Positions 14,265-17,240 of a DNA stretch of 17,240 nt are shown in pieces; the first letter of the stretch is position 1; each line of letters begins with the position of its first letter. The notes beneath the pieces were generated by a model. It did not search any database and had not been told where the DNA came from. It was given only the letters and a program-made list of their open reading frames with translations. Source of the DNA: Actinomycetota bacterium (GTDB lineage Bacteria; Actinomycetota; CADDZG01; WHSQ01); assembly GCA_013695055.1 (NCBI GenBank), contig JACDBF010000177.1, forward strand, positions 1 through 17,240. Direction: 5' to 3'. Made by a program: the position numbers and the translations under genes.

Positions 14265-14294
14265 CGACATGCTTAGGACCTACGTTGTTAGCGC

Positions 14295-16358
14295 ATGACT
14301 GAGCATCCAAAGGACGTTGAGCGCTTCCTGAATCGCGAGTTGTCGTCTCTCGACTTCAACGAGCGAGTCCTAGCGCTGGCCGAGGACTCATCGGCGCCGC
14401 TGCTCGAACGAATGAAGTTCCTTGCGATCTTCGCCGACGCGCTCGATCAGTTCTTCATGGTCAGGGTCGCCGGCCTCATGACACAGCAGGCCGCCGGGTT
14501 GAACGCCCGCTCGGCAGACGGGTTCACCGCCCGTCAGCAGCTAGCGCTCGTTCACGACAAAGCGAATGGGTTGGTCACCCGGCACGCGGAATTGTTCGTC
14601 GGCGAGGTAATGCCCGCTTTGGCTGAGGCCGGAGCCTGCATACATCGCTGGGACGACCTCAGCGACGTGCAGCGCAAAGAGCTCGATGAGCTCTTCTACG
14701 AGAAGATTTTCCCTATCGTCACGCCGCTGGCAGTCGATCCGGGGCATCCTTTTCCGTACATCTCGAACCTGTCGTTGAACCTAGCGGTGCTGGTTCGCGA
14801 TTCGGTCGCGGATAAGACAAGGTTTGCGCGGATAAAGGTTCCACCGCTGTTGCCACGCTTCATCACGCTCACAGATGAATCTGGCTTCATCCCTCTCGAG
14901 GACGTGATCTCCGCCAACCTCGACCGGCTGTTTCCAGGGCTCGAAGTGTTGGAGCACCACTCCTTTCGCGTCACTCGGAACGCCGACGTGGAAGTGAACG
15001 ACGACGGCGCCGAGGATCTACTCGAACAGTTGGAGCAGGAGCTACGCAAGCGACGCTTCACCCCGGCGGTGCGCCTGGAAGTCGAGCCGAGTATGCCCGA
15101 CTACGTCCTCGACCTCTTGATGCGCGAGCTCGAGCTGGAGAGGCAAGAGGTTCACGCGATTCCCGGCCCCCTTGATCTTGCCAAGCTATGGGATCTCCAC
15201 GAGATTGATCGCCCCGACTTGAAAGCCGAATCGTTCGTCCCGGTCACACACCCAGATCTCATCGCGCCCGATGACGAGGAAGCCGACGTCTTCGCCGTGC
15301 TTCGACGGGGCGACGTGCTCGTGCACCATCCCTATGAATCGTTCACCACCAGCGTGCAGCGGTTCATCGAGCAGGCGGCGAGCGATCCTGAGGTGATGGC
15401 GATCAAGCAGACCCTCTATCGAACCTCGGGCGACAGCCCGATCGTCGATGCTCTCATCGAGGCGGCTGAGTCGGGAAAGCAAGTAGTGGTTCTGGTCGAG
15501 ATCAAAGCCCGCTTCGACGAGCGCACAAACATCAACTGGGCGCGCGCCCTCGAGCGGGCCGGGTGCCACGTCGTCTACGGAGTGGTCGGGCTCAAAACGC
15601 ATTGCAAGCTCTGCTTGGTTGTCCGGCGCGAAGGCGACGGTCTTAATCGCTACGTGCATGTGGGTACCGGCAACTACAACGCGTCGACGGCCCGTAGCTA
15701 TGAGGACCTCGGTCTCCTCACGGCAGATCCGCATATCGGCGCGGACGTCAGCGACCTCTTCAACTCGCTGACAGGTTACTCGCGCCAGACGAACTACAGA
15801 TCGTTGATCGTGGCTCCTTACGGAATGCGCGCGCGCATCGTCTCGATGATCGAACGCGAGGCGAAGATTGCTTCCGGGGGAGATGCCGGTCGCATCGTTC
15901 TAAAGCTCAACAGCCTCGTCGATGAGGCGGTAATTGACGCTCTTTACGAAGCATCTCAGGCCGGAGTCGAGATCGATCTGATCGTACGCAGTATTTGCGC
16001 GCTGCGTCCCGGAGTGGAGAATCTCAGCGAAGGAATCACCGTTCGCAGCATTCTGGGCCGGTTCCTCGAGCACTCGCGGATCTTCTACTTCCGTAACGCC
16101 GGCGACGAGCAGATCTACGTGGGCAGCGCCGACATGAGGCATCGGAACCTTGACCGGCGCGTCGAAGTCCTCGCCCACATTCAGTCGGACTCGCTAAGGG
16201 GTCGCCTCAGGTCTCTGCTGGAGCTCGCTCTGCGCGACAACGCGACAACGTGGACGCTCGACCGCGATGGCCGCTGGCATCGCGTCCTACCGGCCGAGGA
16301 CGAAGACATCGTCGCCTTGCAACATGTTTCGGTCGAGCGCGCCCTTCAGCGCCAGTGA
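14295..16358 (+). CDS. ppk: Polyphosphate kinase 1
   Basis: Polymerises the gamma-phosphate of ATP into inorganic polyphosphate, reversibly, through a phosphohistidine. The 687-residue product has the usual four domains. The N domain starts RFLNRELSSLDFNERVL and continues LLERMKFLAIFADALDQFFMVRVAGL. The head domain is followed by two phospholipase-D-like catalytic domains. His436 in LKTHCK (with Lys438) corresponds to the autophosphorylated His435 of E. coli. His455 (HVGTGNYN) and His593 (HSRIFYF) match E. coli His454 and His592. VEIKARFDERTNINWARALE and VGSADMRHRNLDRRVEVL are both intact. ATG 14295 has no good ribosome site (only AGGA at 14275-14278, 16 bases upstream), so a leaderless or structured leader start is possible. 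The stop overlaps the next gene by four bases. Confidence 0.97.
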   Translation: MTEHPKDVERFLNRELSSLDFNERVLALAEDSSAPLLERMKFLAIFADALDQFFMVRVAGLMTQQAAGLNARSADGFTARQQLALVHDKANGLVTRHAELFVGEVMPALAEAGACIHRWDDLSDVQRKELDELFYEKIFPIVTPLAVDPGHPFPYISNLSLNLAVLVRDSVADKTRFARIKVPPLLPRFITLTDESGFIPLEDVISANLDRLFPGLEVLEHHSFRVTRNADVEVNDDGAEDLLEQLEQELRKRRFTPAVRLEVEPSMPDYVLDLLMRELELERQEVHAIPGPLDLAKLWDLHEIDRPDLKAESFVPVTHPDLIAPDDEEADVFAVLRRGDVLVHHPYESFTTSVQRFIEQAASDPEVMAIKQTLYRTSGDSPIVDALIEAAESGKQVVVLVEIKARFDERTNINWARALERAGCHVVYGVVGLKTHCKLCLVVRREGDGLNRYVHVGTGNYNASTARSYEDLGLLTADPHIGADVSDLFNSLTGYSRQTNYRSLIVAPYGMRARIVSMIEREAKIASGGDAGRIVLKLNSLVDEAVIDALYEASQAGVEIDLIVRSICALRPGVENLSEGITVRSILGRFLEHSRIFYFRNAGDEQIYVGSADMRHRNLDRRVEVLAHIQSDSLRGRLRSLLELALRDNATTWTLDRDGRWHRVLPAEDEDIVALQHVSVERALQRQ

Positions 16359-17240
16359 GCCCCGATCTCTCCTATGTGGTGGACGCCTCGTTCATCGTTC
16401 CCTTGTTGTCCGAGGCCGGCATCGCGGACGCGACCGAGCTCGGGGCTTCGGAGCATTCGGTCATCCACTACGACGTTTCCCCTCGGCGGTTGCGACGAGC
16501 CGGCATCACCTTGTGTTGCGAGGAACGCCCCGAGCGCGCTGCCGCGTGGAGTGTCTCGCTGCCACAGGTCTGGGCGACTGGGTCTCCTCTGAGACGCATC
16601 GCCTTGGACTCCGAGGGGTCGGGCGTCCCAGCGGAGGCTCGCAGGTTGCTGACCGCGTTCTTGCTCTCCGATTCCCTCGGTGTGGCGGAGCGCTACCGCC
16701 GCCTGAGCCGGCGCTGGTTGCTCGCAGCTCGGCCGGGCTCAGGCCTGGCCGAGCTCACGGACGAACGTCTTGGCCCCATGACACAAGGCCCCGAAGCGCG
16801 TGTTCTTCGCACGATTCTGGTCGTCGACAAGGGCCTCGACGAGGGCGTGGTGGAAGCGCTCGACGATGCCTTTCAGCGCGGCGGCGCTCGTCCGGGGGCC
16901 CCGCTTCAGGACGAAGGGGCCGGGCCCGTCACTCAGGACATCTTCTCGAAGTTGAAGGCGGACGGCGGGGACTCTGCCGGGGTGGGTATCCAGGCCGCTC
17001 TGACCAGAAGCGTCAGGCGTCTGGTCATGAACGATCCGGGGGTGCGGCTCCGCGAGGTGGAAGGGGTCCATCAGATGAGGGTCGCGGCTCGCCGGCTGAG
17101 GAGCGACCTGCGCACGTTCGGCCCTCTGGTAGATAACAATTGGGCGAGGGGATTGATCGATGGCTTGCGCGTGCTCGCACGCGCACTCGGAGAGGTTCGC
17201 GACATGGATGTTCTGCTGGAGAACATGAAGGCTTCGGCCG
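16355..17240 (+). CDS. CHAD domain protein with degenerate CYTH-like N-terminal half (partial, cut by window end)
   Basis: The GTG at 16355 overlaps the ppk stop as GTGA, and the frame stays open to the window end for 295 codons. Residues 1 to about 175 follow the outline of a CYTH (triphosphate tunnel) domain: HYDVSPRRLRRAGITL (38-53), then WSVSLP (65-70), a late AELTDERLG (132-140) and VVDKG. The N-terminal ExExK motif is replaced by SYVVDAS, and the late acidic ExExE-like strand reads LRTILVV. From about residue 212 a CHAD domain begins, with the signature VHQMRVAARRLRSDLRTF (His239, Arg242, Arg246, Arg249) and ARALGEVRDMDVLLENM. CHAD helices bind polyphosphate with conserved basic residues. 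Coupling to ppk supports a role in polyP binding; the CYTH half is probably not a phosphatase. Confidence 0.85.
   Translation, partial: MSPDLSYVVDASFIVPLLSEAGIADATELGASEHSVIHYDVSPRRLRRAGITLCCEERPERAAAWSVSLPQVWATGSPLRRIALDSEGSGVPAEARRLLTAFLLSDSLGVAERYRRLSRRWLLAARPGSGLAELTDERLGPMTQGPEARVLRTILVVDKGLDEGVVEALDDAFQRGGARPGAPLQDEGAGPVTQDIFSKLKADGGDSAGVGIQAALTRSVRRLVMNDPGVRLREVEGVHQMRVAARRLRSDLRTFGPLVDNNWARGLIDGLRVLARALGEVRDMDVLLENMKASA

Larger units (their letters stand above)
13951..14294. other. Gene-free, hairpin-rich spacer between obg and ppk
   Basis: No believable gene is seen in these 344 bases. From left to right it holds a strong 12-bp hairpin, a nested pair of stems, a small GNRA-type stem (GGGC, GCAA, GCCT at 14148-14159), a GC-rich hairpin with a tetraloop, and then an abruptly A/T-richer 60 bases ahead of ppk. 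It could combine the obg terminator with a long structured ppk leader, or hold a small RNA. Confidence 0.6.

Noticed and set aside
16267..17136. Open frame of 289 codons on the + strand after ppk in another frame
   Set aside because: It starts inside ppk and its product is Arg/Gly/Ser-rich. The frame beginning at GTG 16355 shows clear CHAD motifs over the same bases.
1..17240. Mobile elements, CRISPR arrays, tRNA genes or a novel defence cluster
   Set aside because: No transposase or integrase motifs, no regularly spaced repeats, no tRNA T-loop signature with matching acceptor stem, and all genes but the first fragment and the CHAD protein are standard housekeeping genes.

Overview
The window looks like a chromosomal housekeeping segment from a high-G+C Gram-positive bacterium, most likely a member of the Actinomycetota and possibly a deep-branching one. 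Four things suggest this: high G+C, frequent GTG and TTG starts, the gene order valS-folC-ndk-mreBCD-PBP2-rodA-RNase E/G-rplU-rpmA-obg (known from Streptomyces and relatives), and a polyphosphate kinase coupled to a CHAD protein. All genes read on the + strand. I see no mobile element, CRISPR array, tRNA or rRNA.

Layout. Bases 1-258 hold the C-terminal end of an unidentified, perhaps DUF3352-like, protein. valS and folC follow and overlap by one base. ndk stands alone behind a short spacer with promoter- and terminator-like sequence. mreB follows ndk. After a 166-base spacer comes a tightly coupled cell-elongation operon, mreC-mreD-mrdA(PBP2)-rodA, in which each start overlaps the previous stop. 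A compact RNase E/G begins 19 bases after rodA. rplU and rpmA overlap by 11 bases, and an intrinsic-terminator-like hairpin separates them from obg. A 344-base gene-free stretch with several strong hairpins precedes ppk, which overlaps a CYTH/CHAD-type gene cut by the window end.

How the genes fit together. MreB, MreC, MreD, PBP2 and RodA form the core elongasome: a cytoplasmic filament, membrane and periplasmic scaffolds, a transpeptidase and a SEDS glycosyltransferase. RNase E/G, L21, L27 and Obg act in RNA maturation and large-subunit ribosome biogenesis. PPK1 and the CHAD protein form a likely polyphosphate module: one makes polyP and the other probably binds it.

I did not find a convincing new multi-gene system. 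The points most worth a second look are the degenerate CYTH half of the CHAD protein, the exact 34-bp duplication that built a basic tail on L21, the hairpin-rich obg-ppk spacer, a Ser-for-Asn change in the Obg G4 motif, and the short RNase E/G with an Arg-rich N-terminal tail.
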